Assembly: GCA_018466975.1 (NCBI GenBank)
Contig: CM031560.1
Coordinates: 2,815,087 to 2,879,086, forward strand
Length of the DNA stretch: 64,000 bases
Reading direction: 5' to 3'
Source of the DNA: Sparassis latifolia
Taxonomy: Eukaryota > Basidiomycota > Agaricomycetes > Polyporales > Sparassidaceae
Made by a program: the position numbers and the translations under genes. Of the stretch, positions 1-11,039 are shown in pieces; position 1 is the first letter of the stretch, and every line of letters starts with the position of its first letter. The notes beneath the pieces are model-generated. The model was not told where the DNA came from and ran no database searches. It saw nothing but the letters and a program-made list of their open reading frames with translations.

Positions 1-915
1 TAGAAGATGACTCCATGCCAGAAACAATAGTAGGCGATAAAGACAATCGGAGAGAACGCAGAGAACGCCACGAGAAACCAAAGAAGTAACGCAGAAGCAA
101 GCTGACCAGCGTGTTGAAAAGCATCACAGATACATAAGAGCACAAAGAAAGGTGGGAATCCTGCATTCGACTACTCAGAAGTTTACACACGCGCGAAGAA
201 CTTTACATGAGCCCACCCGTGAATACACAGGTTTACACACGCCGACAGTTCCTGCATGGCATGCGCCACTTAGCATGAGCAAAATCGAGAAAGAAACGGC
301 AAACGATTTCGACAGCGCCAAAGTTCGAACCGTGTGCGCGATTCGGACTCGATCTCGGTTACACTACTATCACGTGGGGCGTTGCGAAATCCAAAAATCG
401 GCAACACTGCCGTCAGGGCTTCCACATGCTACAAAGAAATCCGAGAAAATCACAGTACGGTAATATACACTAGACTATGTGTTCCACCAAGCCAAAAGTT
501 GAAGGGTTGAGGGAGTGCTGAATGCGAAGGTAAATACTGATTTTGCCACCACTGTATGCGCTCAGAATTCGGTAACTCCACCCCTACGATAGTAGCAGCA
601 CTATGGTAGGGTAGGCCGGAAATTAAATAAATCGAATGGAACGCCTGCGCGCGGATACTGTATGTCCCTTTCGACCTTGTCTGCGGGTATGTCCGCAACT
701 TACTCGGCGGATTCCTGTCTAATAAATATTCACTCATGATGAACGGATGTTACTATGCAGAAAGCACCGGCTACAGGAGAGTATTACGCTACTACCCCCA
801 AGACGAGACTCAGCGGAGACTAAGTATGAACACGGGAACTAAGAACTAGGTTCCGCAGATGGCTCTCCTGTAGTCTTTCTAACATTGCGTCCGATCGCGC
901 CATGTACAATCGCAT

Positions 916-1853
916 TAGGCTCGTTAACCAGCCTCTAGTATATAGGAAGAAAGAGTCGTTCCTCTATATAGAGGCTTGAGGCTGGATCCTCGTGTGAGGG
1001 GCTTCTGAGAGGTCCCCCGTGGGAACTGCGGAGTTTGAACATGCCGACGGCAAAAACGCGCACAGAACTTTCAGGGCAAGCGAGACGCGTCGCGTATCTG
1101 AGCGTGCCCACGACATCCATATATTCATATATCCGTGATTATGCAACCCTCGTCTGTTCGACAAAGTCCAGTAACAGACACCGAAACCACTGAGGAGCAT
1201 CCTGAGGCCCCGACGGTGAGCCAACCACTTGAACACGGCGAAAACGTTACAAACGACACGCACAACAACGAGTTGTCGACAGATATACAAAGCGAACCGG
1301 TAAGATACACATGATGCGGCTATACAATTTTCGAGTGTCTGCAGACTGACCGCGAATGAACAGGACACCGAGGACCAGCCGCGAGATGTATTCGGTCCTC
1401 TCCTCGCACCGCAGCTCCAGCCATATGCTGCTAGTTCTCGCGGTGCATTATTAGCACATTCTACCCCTCCCGTATATACGTTTTTGTTGAGCTCTTTACA
1501 CCCGGCCACAATACACATCAAGAAGTGTATCAAGCAATAGCTGCATTCTTGCGGAAGAGGAGCAGGCCTGGTGAGTATGTGGTCCAACTGCCAGGGCCAT
1601 ACATGCGACAGGCCGCATTTTTCTTGAACGAGAGTAGCCAGCCATTCCCGCGAGTCTGGTGGGTCATCATTCATAGCCAGGAGGGATAAGTTACAGGTCA
1701 AGAGGTGTCTACTTGCCAGGACAGACGCGTCATCGCGCTGCTCATCACACCGCGGTCACATGACCATGCTATGCCGTTGGGCCGATGTCAATATTCAAAC
1801 TCAATGATTCCCACGGGGGACCTCTCAGAGGCCTCTCACACGAGGTTCGAGAC
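916..1853. mobile_element. 938-bp insertion, MULE-like non-autonomous element with 11-bp target duplication
   Basis: The 11-mer TACAATCGCAT stands on both sides (905-915 and 1854-1864). The other copy of the inverted repeat, near 46136, has the uninterrupted site with one 11-mer, so the empty site is in the same window. Inside, inverted segments of about 58 bp (988-1046 and 1787-1845, roughly 80-85% alike, starting CCTCGTGTGAG) act as subterminal inverted repeats. An imperfect hairpin occupies about 933-975. A 9-11 bp duplication is typical of Mutator-like elements, whereas hAT elements give 8 bp. No transposase is present, so it would depend on an enzyme supplied elsewhere. Confidence 0.75.
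1141..1540 (+). CDS. Possible two-exon ORF carried inside the insertion
   Basis: An ATG at 1141 opens a frame to 1299. A GTAAG donor at 1300 and an AACAG acceptor at 1363 define a 64-nt intron, and exon 2 (1364-1540) continues in phase to TAG. The product would be 111 aa, hydrophilic and rich in Thr, Glu, Ser and Pro, with no domain I recognise. Two exons joining in phase within a short element give modest support for a captured gene fragment, as in Pack-MULEs. A longer uninterrupted frame on the other strand (964-1701) shows no such structure and I treat it as chance. Confidence 0.35.
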
Positions 1854-2143
1854 TACAATCGCATATGTGCCGCCAATAAGCCTGAAGGCACATTGCCCGA
1901 CCCCGTCCGAACACTATCAGCCAAGTTTAATGCGGCCCTCCACCTTTCCTGCAGTGCAGCTTGTGCCTCGGTCAAGGTCGCAAACCCGTCACTCGCAAAC
2001 ATTTTGCTGGCATGGACACTCAGCAAAACCGAGTGGCAGTATTGAAGGTCATCGGATGTCCACAGAAAAATATTCTCTCTGCCAGAAGTGATGGAGAGCC
2101 GCTCCCTGCAGTCCCTATTGGCAGCATCCTCTAACGCTGACAA
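1853..2143 (-). pseudogene. Gene fragment in left repeat copy, paralogous to 45110-46211
   Basis: An open 96-codon minus-strand frame reads through the shared repeat sequence and encodes an alpha-helical stretch that includes the motif FATLTEAQAALQERW. The same sequence in the right copy has lost one G in a run (GCAGGGAGCGG here, GCAGGAGCGG there), which breaks the frame. The segment has the look of the C-terminal half of the membrane-anchored helical family at 3333-4438. Only this fragment is present, with the new insertion abutting its 3' side, so it is a relic. Confidence 0.5.
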
Positions 2144-2357
2144 ATGCTTGGCGAGGAAGGGGAGAGATGAAACGGCAGAGTCGATGTCGATTAAGAGCTG
2201 TAGCTACTCTGTGTCCATGAAATCTTGGAATAGGGTCAAGACAACCGGACAGCATAGATCAGTGCACAATGAACTATCTTCCTGCGACAGCATACTCAGT
2301 TGCGTAGTCAGCGTACTATTCCTAGTACTCCAAGGAGTGTGCGCGCGATCACTGCAC

Positions 2358-2438
2358 GACACTCCTCCATCGTCGCCTCGCCGCTGGGGGCTGGGGCTTT
2401 CAAAGCCCCCAGCGGCGAGGCGACGATGGAGGAGTGTC
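2358..2438. repeat. Perfect 35-bp hairpin
   Basis: Bases 2358-2392 and 2404-2438 are perfect reverse complements, separated by 11 nt. The arms are GC-rich and begin GACACTCCTCC. As RNA this would form a 35-bp uninterrupted stem. It lies outside any gene I can support and is free of the mismatches expected for an old duplication, so it is recent or maintained. Confidence 0.95.
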
Positions 2439-2698
2439 CCGGGCAGGAGAACGCCGTACGTCCGATTGTTCTCAGTCTCACGATCTTGTCTGTTAGCTGA
2501 CGACACACCGCCTCTTATCTACCACCCTCGGGTTTACTTCCGGTGGTTATTATGGCGATAGCACTGCGCGGACGGGAACGCGCTGCTGGAGTCGTTCGTC
2601 GCCAGAGATATTAGTTAACGACACTAAAAGTTCCAGGCAACCCTCCACACATTAAATCATATCCTTGACTGCCTGGCAAACTTATCTTCTCGGCGAGA

Positions 2699-3175
2699 AT
2701 GTCTGTGACCGCCGACACCGTGCGAGCTAGTATGGGTGTTCAAGAATGCGGTGAGTCGCGGTTCTCCAGCGGTGCTACGGTCGAGGACGTGAGCATGGAA
2801 GTGCCGCATCATTTACTGAGTCTCGAGCCATTCGTAGTAATCATTCCCTGGGAGCAGCCACAGGCTCTCGGTAGTAAGTCAACCTTGCCCCGACCTGTCT
2901 GCCGCAGCGTCTGCTTGTTTACAGTTAAATTTTCGCTATCCTTGTCTAATCGAGGTCGAGCCGATTCCTTTAAAGACAGTTACCTCCCTGCAATCCGCCC
3001 GAGAGGACCGGCTACCAGCGCCCATTGTCCGTCGTGTTACTCCGAAGCTGGATCCAGCTGCAGCTGCCCCGGCGAAGTATTCCTCTCTGCATTTTACCGA
3101 TCATCAATCAACACGCAATCTTTCTACGCGCTTCGCCAACTCGTCGCCCAGCATCCATCAAAAGGTATCGGTTGA
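2699..3175 (+). CDS. Hypothetical protein, weakly supported
   Basis: The frame starts at ATG 2699 and can encode 158 aa. A GTAAGT donor near 2874 and a TTTACAG acceptor near 2924 outline a 51-nt in-frame intron, the usual size in this window, so a spliced form of 141 aa is possible. The first 58 residues contain a short hydrophobic patch (FVVIIPWEQP); the rest is Ser, Arg and Cys rich. I recognise no domain. It sits between the repeat and a convergent membrane-protein gene. Confidence 0.3.
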   Translation: MSVTADTVRASMGVQECGESRFSSGATVEDVSMEVPHHLLSLEPFVVIIPWEQPQALGSKSTLPRPVCRSVCLFTVKFSLSLSNRGRADSFKDSYLPAIRPRGPATSAHCPSCYSEAGSSCSCPGEVFLSAFYRSSINTQSFYALRQLVAQHPSKGIG

Positions 3176-3332
3176 ATATTTGGAGATTCTCTTGAACAGT
3201 TGCACGTGCTGGAGACGGGGAGGTACATTTTATTTAATCATGGCGAAGCAACATGCAGAGTAGGAAAATGTAGAATTACACGGCTGCTACGCAGAAGAAT
3301 TGGTTTAGAGAGCAATTATACGAGAGAAAGGT

Positions 3333-4438
3333 TCAATTGATTCCCTGAAAATCATAACGAGCTTCCTTCAAATACGGCCCATCTGGAGACGGACGCATCC
3401 TCAGCGCGCCAAGGCGGTCAACACCTCGGGCGAGTACTTCAAGAAGCATCTCGCGAGAGATAAACCCGGAGGACGGCGATCTCAAAGCGACCGCACGCAA
3501 CTCCTCCACATCTATCTGCATGCCTTCCAGAACGGCCTGAACCATGCGGAGATACCGCAACGAACCCTCCGTATACAGACCAACACGCTTTAGAACGTGC
3601 TCGCTGTTGACGAACGTTGCCAACTGCCTCTTATTACCTCCCACCGCCGTCCACAATCGACCCAAAAGCTCGTCTTTACCCACCCTCACGCCATGCTTCT
3701 CGCTGGAAATAATTCCATCCATCGAAATCAGATCAGTGTCCAGGGTGATCACCTTGCTGAGGGAAGAGCTGCAAGCGATAATGAGGTCACGAAGGGCAAT
3801 TTCGTACGTCTGCAGGGCGTATTCAAAGGCTTCGGATATATCAGGCAGAGAAAGCGTGGGGCATTCTTCGGTGCGACCAAGGACAGCATTTCTACCCTGG
3901 CACAACCTGTCTGCACCTGGAAGGGTGCGGGAAGCGTCACGGAGAAGTCGGTAGAAATACGTAAGCGAGGTCATGATACTGTCGTAATGGTGAGCTGAGG
4001 AAGTTCATTCGTGGATAACACTCACTGATCATAGGCCATGTCGCGCTTTGCTCCGAGTTGCTGCAAATCACGGTGTACAGCGAGTGCGTGGTCGGCAAAT
4101 CTATCAATCTTGTTCGCCAGTTCGAAGCTATATGCCAGTTCGCTGGTCCGGACAGAGTTGGCCAATTCGACAGAAATGACCCGCGCTTCCGTCAGATCAA
4201 CCATCGAACGGGGATCACCAACTGTGTCATTGGCTATAAACTCCAAACCCCTTATTTGACTCTCCAGAAAGTGAGGTAGCACCGCCCAAACGGTATTGTT
4301 TGGCTTCATGGACGAACACAGAGATGTCCACGAAAGTAGGGGCTTTTGGCAGAGTATGTCAATTGCTGTGATAAACTGATAAATGCCACCGAGAATGACT
4401 AGAATGTGGAGCAAGGTGCCGAATGATATGAACGCCAT
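3333..4438 (-). CDS. Membrane-anchored helical protein of unknown function (two exons)
   Basis: The exons are complement(4026-4438) and complement(3333-3978), split by a 47-nt intron (donor GTGAGT, acceptor ACGACAG). The join keeps phase and gives 352 aa. The N-terminus (MAFISFGTLLHILVILGG) is a signal anchor or single transmembrane helix. The rest is predicted alpha-helical, with a likely coiled coil around residues 90-135 (LANKIDRFADHALAVHRDLQ). Proteins of this plan (one N-terminal helix and a long helical cytoplasmic part) form families without known function in Agaricomycetes. The relic at 45110-46211 has a similar layout. Frame and splice sites are clean, so the gene looks intact. Confidence 0.75.
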
Positions 4439-4439
4439 T

Positions 4440-5998
4440 GTTAGCGTGTCGTCAAATTGCGAGGACGGGGGGTCTGGGGGAAGTCGTGGATGGACTACAG
4501 GTACGGAGGATCACGAAATATATGACAGTCTCTCAACAATAGAATCAGGAGTGCTCACCGAGGACCAAGGAAGCCTTTTGAGCAGTCTCTCGAATGTATC
4601 CGAAGCGCACATCGCGAACCAAGCGAGCTTCATTAATCACAATTCCTTGTGAACTTGGATGATCACAGGGTCAACGAAGGCTCGCCTGCCGTGCGGGGGG
4701 CCACTCAAAAAGTAAATATTTGGAGGACAAAGCAAGATAAAACCCTTGCGTCGTGTCACTTTCTATTGTCAGTTGCGACTCGATAGTCAGGATGAATAGC
4801 CCTGTAGTGTAGAATGAAGAGTGAGCGGCACCCACGTTGCAAACGTCATAGAATTTGAGCGGCGTGGCATGCTTGTGGGTTATCTTGCCACAGTGACATC
4901 ATTGAGAACAAGACTGGACGATTTTAATCAATAAAGAAGAGAAACGATGATAGCGCATGGCGCCGGGCGAAACCCCCTACTCCGAAGTCATGCAACACCT
5001 CCGCGCAAAAGGCAGGATCAGTTTTTGCCTAGCAAGCGCACGCTCATGAGTAAAACGGTATAAAGGAAAGGGAAATGACAACTCGAAAGGCCGCCAGGTG
5101 CCGGCAGAACTTGCTCGGAGAGAGTCTGAGAGCGGACAGAATTACCACAAAACAAATAGCGCACAACGAACGTGCAAAAGGTCGGATTCTGCGGCAAGTA
5201 CCGGTAACTTACTATGCCTTGCCACTCAGTCGGCACACCCTTACCCCAATTTTGTCTACACCTCTTGGCGACTTCGCAGGAGGCCTCCGTAGTATATCTA
5301 CCTTCGCTTCGAGCTTGAACGACCCCGAACGGACGAGTAGTGGGCAAGCTCTTTGTTTTCGCGAAGGTCACGCCGTGATGACACTTGGCGTGGCGAGGTG
5401 TTGATCGCGCGGGTGGCGGGTATGTACTAAAGTTCTTCGCAGAGCATGTGTAAACTTCTGAGCGGCTGCATGGCGTCTTTCATCTCCTTTTCTCCTTTAT
5501 GCTGTTTATATGTGATCAGCTGTACGTCCATATCCGATCTCACATTCGGCTTTCCTCTATCTCGACGATGAGGTCATCATACAAAGCAGTTTAACCTCTC
5601 AGGAGAAGAGAGCGCGAACTGTTTTGTTGTCACACGGTTCCGTCGATAGAGTATCCGTCGACGAATAACAGAAGGCTTCGACGGTCCCGAACAGTATTGC
5701 CGCCAATATTCCAGCAAACTTGGGAAGTGAGTACCCGCTGTTTTTGCTTTCATCGTCAGCCCCACCAAATAATGCGTTTGAAGACAATGGATAGGCTCGA
5801 TACTGAACAGCATGCTAAGGACATGGAGCGGTGTCGTCAACAGCTACTGACCATTGCATTCTCGCTCATGATGGGAATAGCTAGCGCGGCCGCATGTCAC
5901 TTTGCCGACGAATTGATAGTCCGAGTCTCCGTTTGAAATTGGTCCTACTAATCTTCTGACGAACGCCTGAGTTCTGAAGACTGTTGCTGATTACCCCA
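4440..5998. other. Intergenic stretch, no gene supported
   Basis: Short frames exist on both strands (for example 5018-5371 minus and 5599-5840 minus, the latter with a hydrophobic patch), but none has intron structure or a recognisable motif. About 80 bases at 5085-5165 (ACTCGAAAGGCCGCCA, later CCACAAAACAAA) recur with indels at 16345-16420. The piece at 5425-5465 resembles part of the large inverted repeat near 46850. The region looks like debris of dispersed repeats. Confidence 0.5.
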
Positions 5999-6895
5999 AT
6001 GTGTCTACAACGCAATTTGAGTGCCGTAAGGTACGTTCTGCCAGTGTCTGTAAGTAAGGAGCTAACTCGATTAGCAGGGATTCAACCAAGTACGACAGTG
6101 ACGGAGAGACTTTTCTGTCGGCCGACTCTCCCACGCAGGTTACAGGCATTCCTGGCGTTCCTAAAGTTTTTTTTTACCGACGGCGCTTCAGAGAGCGGAA
6201 GATATTCTATGTGGTTTTTCGTGGAATAGTGCCAGGCATCTACACTGACCGGTGCGTCTGTCAAGCTTACCAAGTGCACGTCCAGGATCATTGAACGATA
6301 TACGTGTAGTGACTTGGTTTTGAGATTCGTCCATGACATACCCTATGCCTTTTTCAATACGTTCGATTCCGAGAAAGAAGCGCTTCAGCACTTCCGTGAT
6401 GCCTTCTGGCGTGGCCATGTTGTCTGTCTCAGTGCGCCCCGTGACACCTTTCAAGGACCAGGGTATTATTCAGTTGGATTGCCTGCGGTTGTTGCTCGTA
6501 AAGTCAGTATTCAATCTTATCTTCTGTTCTGATTGCTTAACATGTCCATGTTTCATCCATGGCACCCATTTTGCTACCTGTAAATGCAGTCTGATTACCT
6601 CGATATTCCTACGTCAATGGTCTCGGACTTTTGCAATACAGAGAGTAAGGAATCCTACCATGTGGTGTATCGAGGCCTAGCTCCAGGAATTTACACAGAT
6701 CGGTATGCCGGGGTATATTCTCACCTTGGATTATTGGCTTGACGATCATCTAGTGAGCAGGTTTTGTCCTACATCACTGATATACCGGATTCGTTCTCCG
6801 AAGAATTTGACACCGAGGAGGAGGCCGTTGCTTACTACTGTGTAGCCTTTCGCTTTGGACGTGTCAAGATGCTGAATACGGTGTCGGTTCTGTGA
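5999..6895 (+). CDS. Protein with two viroplasmin / RNase H1 N-terminal-type domains (five exons)
   Basis: Exons 5999-6030, 6078-6251, 6310-6502, 6590-6702 and 6754-6895 join in phase to 217 aa. Introns are 47, 58, 87 and 51 nt with GT-AG ends; three donors are good, while GTCAGT at 6503 is weaker. Two copies of the caulimovirus viroplasmin fold are visible: KIFYVVFRGIVPGIYTD at residues 52-68 and YHVVYRGLAPGIYTD from about 156. Each is followed by an aromatic/acidic helix ending in an E-E-A motif (SEKEALQHF, TEEEAVAYY). In RNase H1 this domain binds RNA:DNA hybrids. No RNase H catalytic domain follows, so this is a stand-alone binding protein. Each copy is interrupted by an intron at the same codon, after IYTD, which indicates duplication of an exon pair. 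Confidence 0.8.
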
Positions 6896-7283
6896 TATCT
6901 CCACAACGTTATCCTGCTATAGTACACTTTATCTCTGCTGTTTCATAGGTGCTGCTTTCATCATTTTGCTATCATTTTGCTATGTTTTATGCTGTTGGCC
7001 TGTATTTGCTTGGTCCACCATGATGTCGAATGAAATTTGCATTGCTGGTGTAGCTCGTGCCAGTTGTGGAATCGGGCCCAATGGGACGAGTAAATTCATC
7101 CTCAAGCCTTAAAAAAACTTGATTTTATAATTTCTATACGATCTGGGGGTTTGCGAAGACTTATCAGATTCCTAGTCGCAGGGCAACCGGAAGCAGGTGG
7201 TAGATTATCTTGAGATTATCTGACCAGATTCGTCACAGTGGGCGCCTAGTGAGCGGCGTCGTGCACAGCCACATCTAACTTCA

Positions 7284-9899
7284 ATGGAAGCCCACATCGG
7301 ACCTTCCGCAACGTCATGCTGGGGAGGAAGTTACGCTCCATTGTTTCTCAATGGAGGTGATGTGTGGCTGGTGTGCCGCTGCACCACTTTCCTCTCTTTC
7401 TTATAAACGGTTTAATTGACATAGACACTCAGCTATCCCACATCCACAAGCCCATCCTCGATAACATGTTTCCCTACGCAAAGCGCGACCGAGGAGATTC
7501 GGTTGATGTTGAATATCAGCCCAGTAAGGTGATGATATTGGATGAGGAGGGTGGAACGCAGGTGCGTGTTCCCTCGGTTTTCTATCCTGCGATTTAGTCG
7601 CTCATTTTACGAAACCAATACCGATTTCGTGCTCGGGATACAAATTGTCAGGTACGCCTTGTCTTCGGTGAGTACGCAGGGTCAATACTGATATTTAATA
7701 CAGCGTTTTGGCAGGAGGCCCCCCTTTCGTTTCAGACGTGTTATAACTGAATTTGTGAGATCACCTCAAAATTCCTTGCAATGGGTTGTTGAACTCATCA
7801 CCCAGATTTTCAACTTTCAAGCTACTACTGCTGGTGTAATTGCTGGTTTGAGAAGGCCTCTTCCTTCCGCGGGCTCTATTTTTTCAAGCCATCTTCCAGC
7901 CGCCATTTCTCGTTTTGCAGGACCTGTGGATAATAGACGTATGCTCCAGTATCACACTCTCGTTCCTTCGCCCTATTCCCAGGAGCGCATGGATGTTGAC
8001 CATCCCATGCCTAGCGGAAGTCATAGTTCATCCGTTCCACAAAGCGGTGATAGGCAGATGGTCCCATATTACCCCCTCGTTTCTTCGCCTCATTTCCAGG
8101 GGAGCATGGATGTTGAACCCGGACGTCTTAGAGGTTCCAGTCGATCCATTCCACAAAGCGATGATAGGCAGGCGGTCCCATATTACCCTCTCGTTCCTGC
8201 GCCTCATTTCCAGGAGAGCATGGATGTTGAACCCGGACATCTTAGAGGTTCCAGTCGATCCATTCCGCAAATGGATGAAGGCGCGGTATTGGGTCAACCT
8301 ATTTCACAGAGCCATGCAGGTGTGGCCCCTGGGCCATCTATTCCGGAGTCAGATCCAGCTGGGGCACGGAGCTCTAGTGACGTAGTGTGCGAGCTCACAT
8401 TCCCTCGACCGATCCGGGTTCTGCCATCCTCCCGCAAGGGTAAGGAAAAGGCCACCACTGGGACCACCGCTGGCTCGCCTTACCAAGGTGTTCCTACAGG
8501 CGGAGCATCCGTAAGCCAGTTTCTTTTACTTCTAGGCAAATATTCTGATTCTACATCACGCAAGCACGCCTCTGCTGCAAATAAAGCTTCGGGCCCCTCG
8601 TTAAGCTCTCACAATTCGCATCTCCCGCGGGACGGTGGTGCCACGGTCAGTTACTTCTGTGTATGACCTTGAACCGCGCCAATCGAAATATATTCAGGAT
8701 ACGCTAACCCCGGTGACTCGCCGTGATTTCAGCTTGTGGAAAGAGGATATATTGCATTCTGTACAGTCGGCGGTTCAAGATGCCGTAAGGTCAGTCATCG
8801 GTCAGCGTGATCAGATGCAACCTGGGAAGTCATCGGGCCTTCATACTGCTGATCCCGGTTTCGACGGCGACGACGAAGAGGAAGAGGAAGGTGTCGAAGC
8901 AGAGCGCTTGCCGATCAGGAAGCGTTCGATGAAGCACCGTGACGCCAATATCCTCAGCCTGCAGGTGCGTCGCAACCTCATGATGGTTGAGATTTATGTC
9001 TCATCCCTCGAATCCATGATAGAACGCGATTCGAGAACACGGAAATCGCCTTCTCAATCGCCCCCACTCGAAGTCTCCATTCACAGATATTCCATCTTCT
9101 CGAGAGATAGAGGACTTCGACCCTAACAAAGGGCATTGCTGCACCGCCGATCGGTTCCGTTTGGATATGGAGGGCAAGGTCAAGTCTACGTGGAACAAAT
9201 CTGCCGCAACCGTGTTCGTGGACGACTTTCTGGCCAAGTATCCCGGATATCGTGCGGACGCTGCGGATACCAAACGCCGGTGGTTCGTCTGTACTGAGCG
9301 TTTCCACGAGATCTACGCAGAATTACGAGAGTCCAAGGACGAAATCCAGAAAGGAAAAGTGAAGCATCGCCGTGCAACCCGCAAGGACACTGTGCGTCGC
9401 CACATGCCTATCGATCAGGTGTGATACTGATGGTATAGGATAGCTCTTTGCCAGGCGGTTGGAGGCTGCCAAGAGATTTTTCAATTCCACAAATCCCGAC
9501 GTCGAACAGTTACTTATGGCACTGGGAGTTCATGGTATGAGTTCGGATGAGTCCGATCACGAGAACGGGCGGGGCGCTCCGCGGTATTACACCACTAACA
9601 AGGCATGGCGCTCGGCCGAAGCTCAGCAGGTTTTACGCGCCCTGGACTCGTTGCACCTGTACGGACGATACAGCGGGATCTTCGAGAAAACAGGGGGGAA
9701 TTGGCCCCATTTCCGTATGACGTCCTTGAAGCAGAGTACGCGGCCAGTTATTTCAAAGCTCCCCGCCAATTGCTATGCGCCCTGGTGGCTGCAACAACGC
9801 AGTACGTTCCAACGAGAGCAACTCCAGGTCAAGAAGAACATTGATCTCAGCATATCAGAAGAGATCTTACGGTTCGCCTTCCTTACTACGTGCCTTTGA
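7284..9899 (+). CDS. Multi-exon member of the basidiomycete MSSDES family, function unknown
   Basis: ATG 7284 opens exon 1 (7284-7356). Phase-consistent exons follow at 7425-7561, 7704-8645, 8698-8964 and 9023 to about 9422, with a last exon from about 9456 to 9899. A small exon at 7598-7651 is optional. The C-terminal third carries the landmark GVHGMSSDESDHENG, followed by a W-R-S helix and an N-C-Y-A-P-W-W motif. The middle has NKSAATVFVDDFLAKYP. I recall this order (NKSA block, then MSSDES, then W-rich tail) from many Agaricomycete hypothetical proteins in multi-copy families; no function is established to my knowledge. The Pro/Ser-rich centre holds a 38-aa tandem repeat, and an acidic run (DDEEEEEG) is followed by a basic one, which suggests a nuclear protein. 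The last intron would be only 34-36 nt, so that junction is uncertain. Confidence 0.65.
7927..8277 (+). repeat. Tandem 114-bp repeat in coding sequence (three units, third-to-first divergent)
   Basis: Units begin at about 7927, 8050 and 8164. The last two are nearly identical over 114 bp and encode 38 residues each (DRQxVPYYPLV...MDVEPG...GSSRSIPQ). The first is clearly related but diverged and slightly longer. The period is a multiple of three, so the reading frame is kept. Such repeats usually vary in copy number between strains. Confidence 0.85.
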
Positions 9900-11030
9900 A
9901 CCGTCTCAATCCTTTCCCACAGGATTACCTGCAGATACGACCTTTCGTCGAATCCCATTGTTTCGGGATTCCAAGACCCTGGAGCTGACGACAGCTCGAC
10001 GTCCACTCTGTGAATCGAACTTCATATTTCTCGCATTTCCCGCGTTCATGCTCTATCTATCCTGCTCTTTTTTCCTGATTACTTCAATTATCGCCCACCG
10101 TGTGTACCTCTACCAGTCGATTGCTCCCTCGTCGTACAAAACAGATCCTCAAGGACATTTTGTGGACAGGCTGGCGGAGTTTGCATGCCCGTGTATCGAT
10201 GTTTCTTATATTCACATCCTCGCTTTACCGTCATTCGTTCACCTGCCATAACAACAATTGTCACTCCTTTTTTCACACGCGGCTCGAGAATGTGCGATCT
10301 AAGTTAAGATCATCCTATCCAGCAACGTAAGGCCAAGGGGAGATCGACGCACGCCATGTGCATACACTTACCCTCCGAAGGTGGAAGATCGCCGATGATA
10401 GGCGGTGTGTGCATCGGAAATAAGCAAGGTAAACATGAGATAGTCGCACAATGCCTCCACAGTACAACGCCAGAGATTTTGGACGTGGGAAAGCTAGGGT
10501 CCGCCCTTAAGCTGCAGGTAGCTGCAGAATGAGATCAGTTATACGCAGCATACGATAGAATGGCACACCGACCTTGACATAGAGTACATAGAGATAAGCG
10601 TTGAAGCTATTGGCCGCTGTAGAGTGGATAAGGTATAAGTGGAAGGAGAAGGGGAGAAGAAGCAGCGCCCGCGGGCATAATTTCGAAGGCGTCAACATCT
10701 TGAAATACCTTTGAGCACGATCGAGGACATTGAAGGAGAAGGGACTTATCTATCAGTGCACGAACCGGGTAGGACGCAATGAATTTGCTGTGGATTTGTG
10801 CACACGCAGCAGGCAACTGCATCGGCCCCGTCCCCACTAGTAGCTCTGGAGCATGCGGGCGCGGGCTTTCTATGCATCGTCATCAGGGTCAGCAGAAAGG
10901 AGGCGCATGTGGCCAGAGTATTGGTGCTAGAGTGTAGTACCCGCGTCAGGCTCGACTCTCGTGCGAGGATTAGGGCCTTCTTCCAGCACGCCATCCTCAA
11001 CGTCCGCGACGGCCTCTAACCGCTCTCTCA
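9900..11030. other. Intergenic stretch, no gene supported
   Basis: Only short overlapping frames are present on both strands, with no splice structure and no family resemblance. A run of hydrophobic residues in the frame continuing past the MSSDES gene (to 10251) is probably 3' untranslated sequence. Confidence 0.5.
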
Positions 11031-11039
11031 TCGACCTTC

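Larger units (their letters stand above)
1..2201. repeat. Left copy of a large inverted repeat (partner 45807-47056)
   Basis: Base 1 pairs with base 47056 and the match runs inward to about base 2201, which pairs with about 45807. Apart from a 938-bp insertion at 916-1853, the copies differ by scattered substitutions and single-base indels; where I compared them they looked about 96% identical. The left copy starts at the window edge, so the duplicated unit probably extends further out. A gene-like stretch reading on the minus strand (about 1853-2143) is shared. The repeat is not a recognised transposon: I saw no terminal motif at the inner breakpoint. A short piece resembling the 46850-46885 part of this repeat also occurs near 5425-5465. 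Confidence 0.9.

Noticed and set aside
964..1701. 245-codon minus-strand frame across the insertion
   Set aside because: It runs through both subterminal inverted repeats, has Cys/Trp/Arg-rich chance composition and no introns. The opposite strand has a better, spliced candidate.
9775..10251. 158-codon frame with hydrophobic stretch downstream of the MSSDES gene
   Set aside because: It overlaps the last exon in another frame and continues into probable untranslated sequence; no start context or motif supports it.
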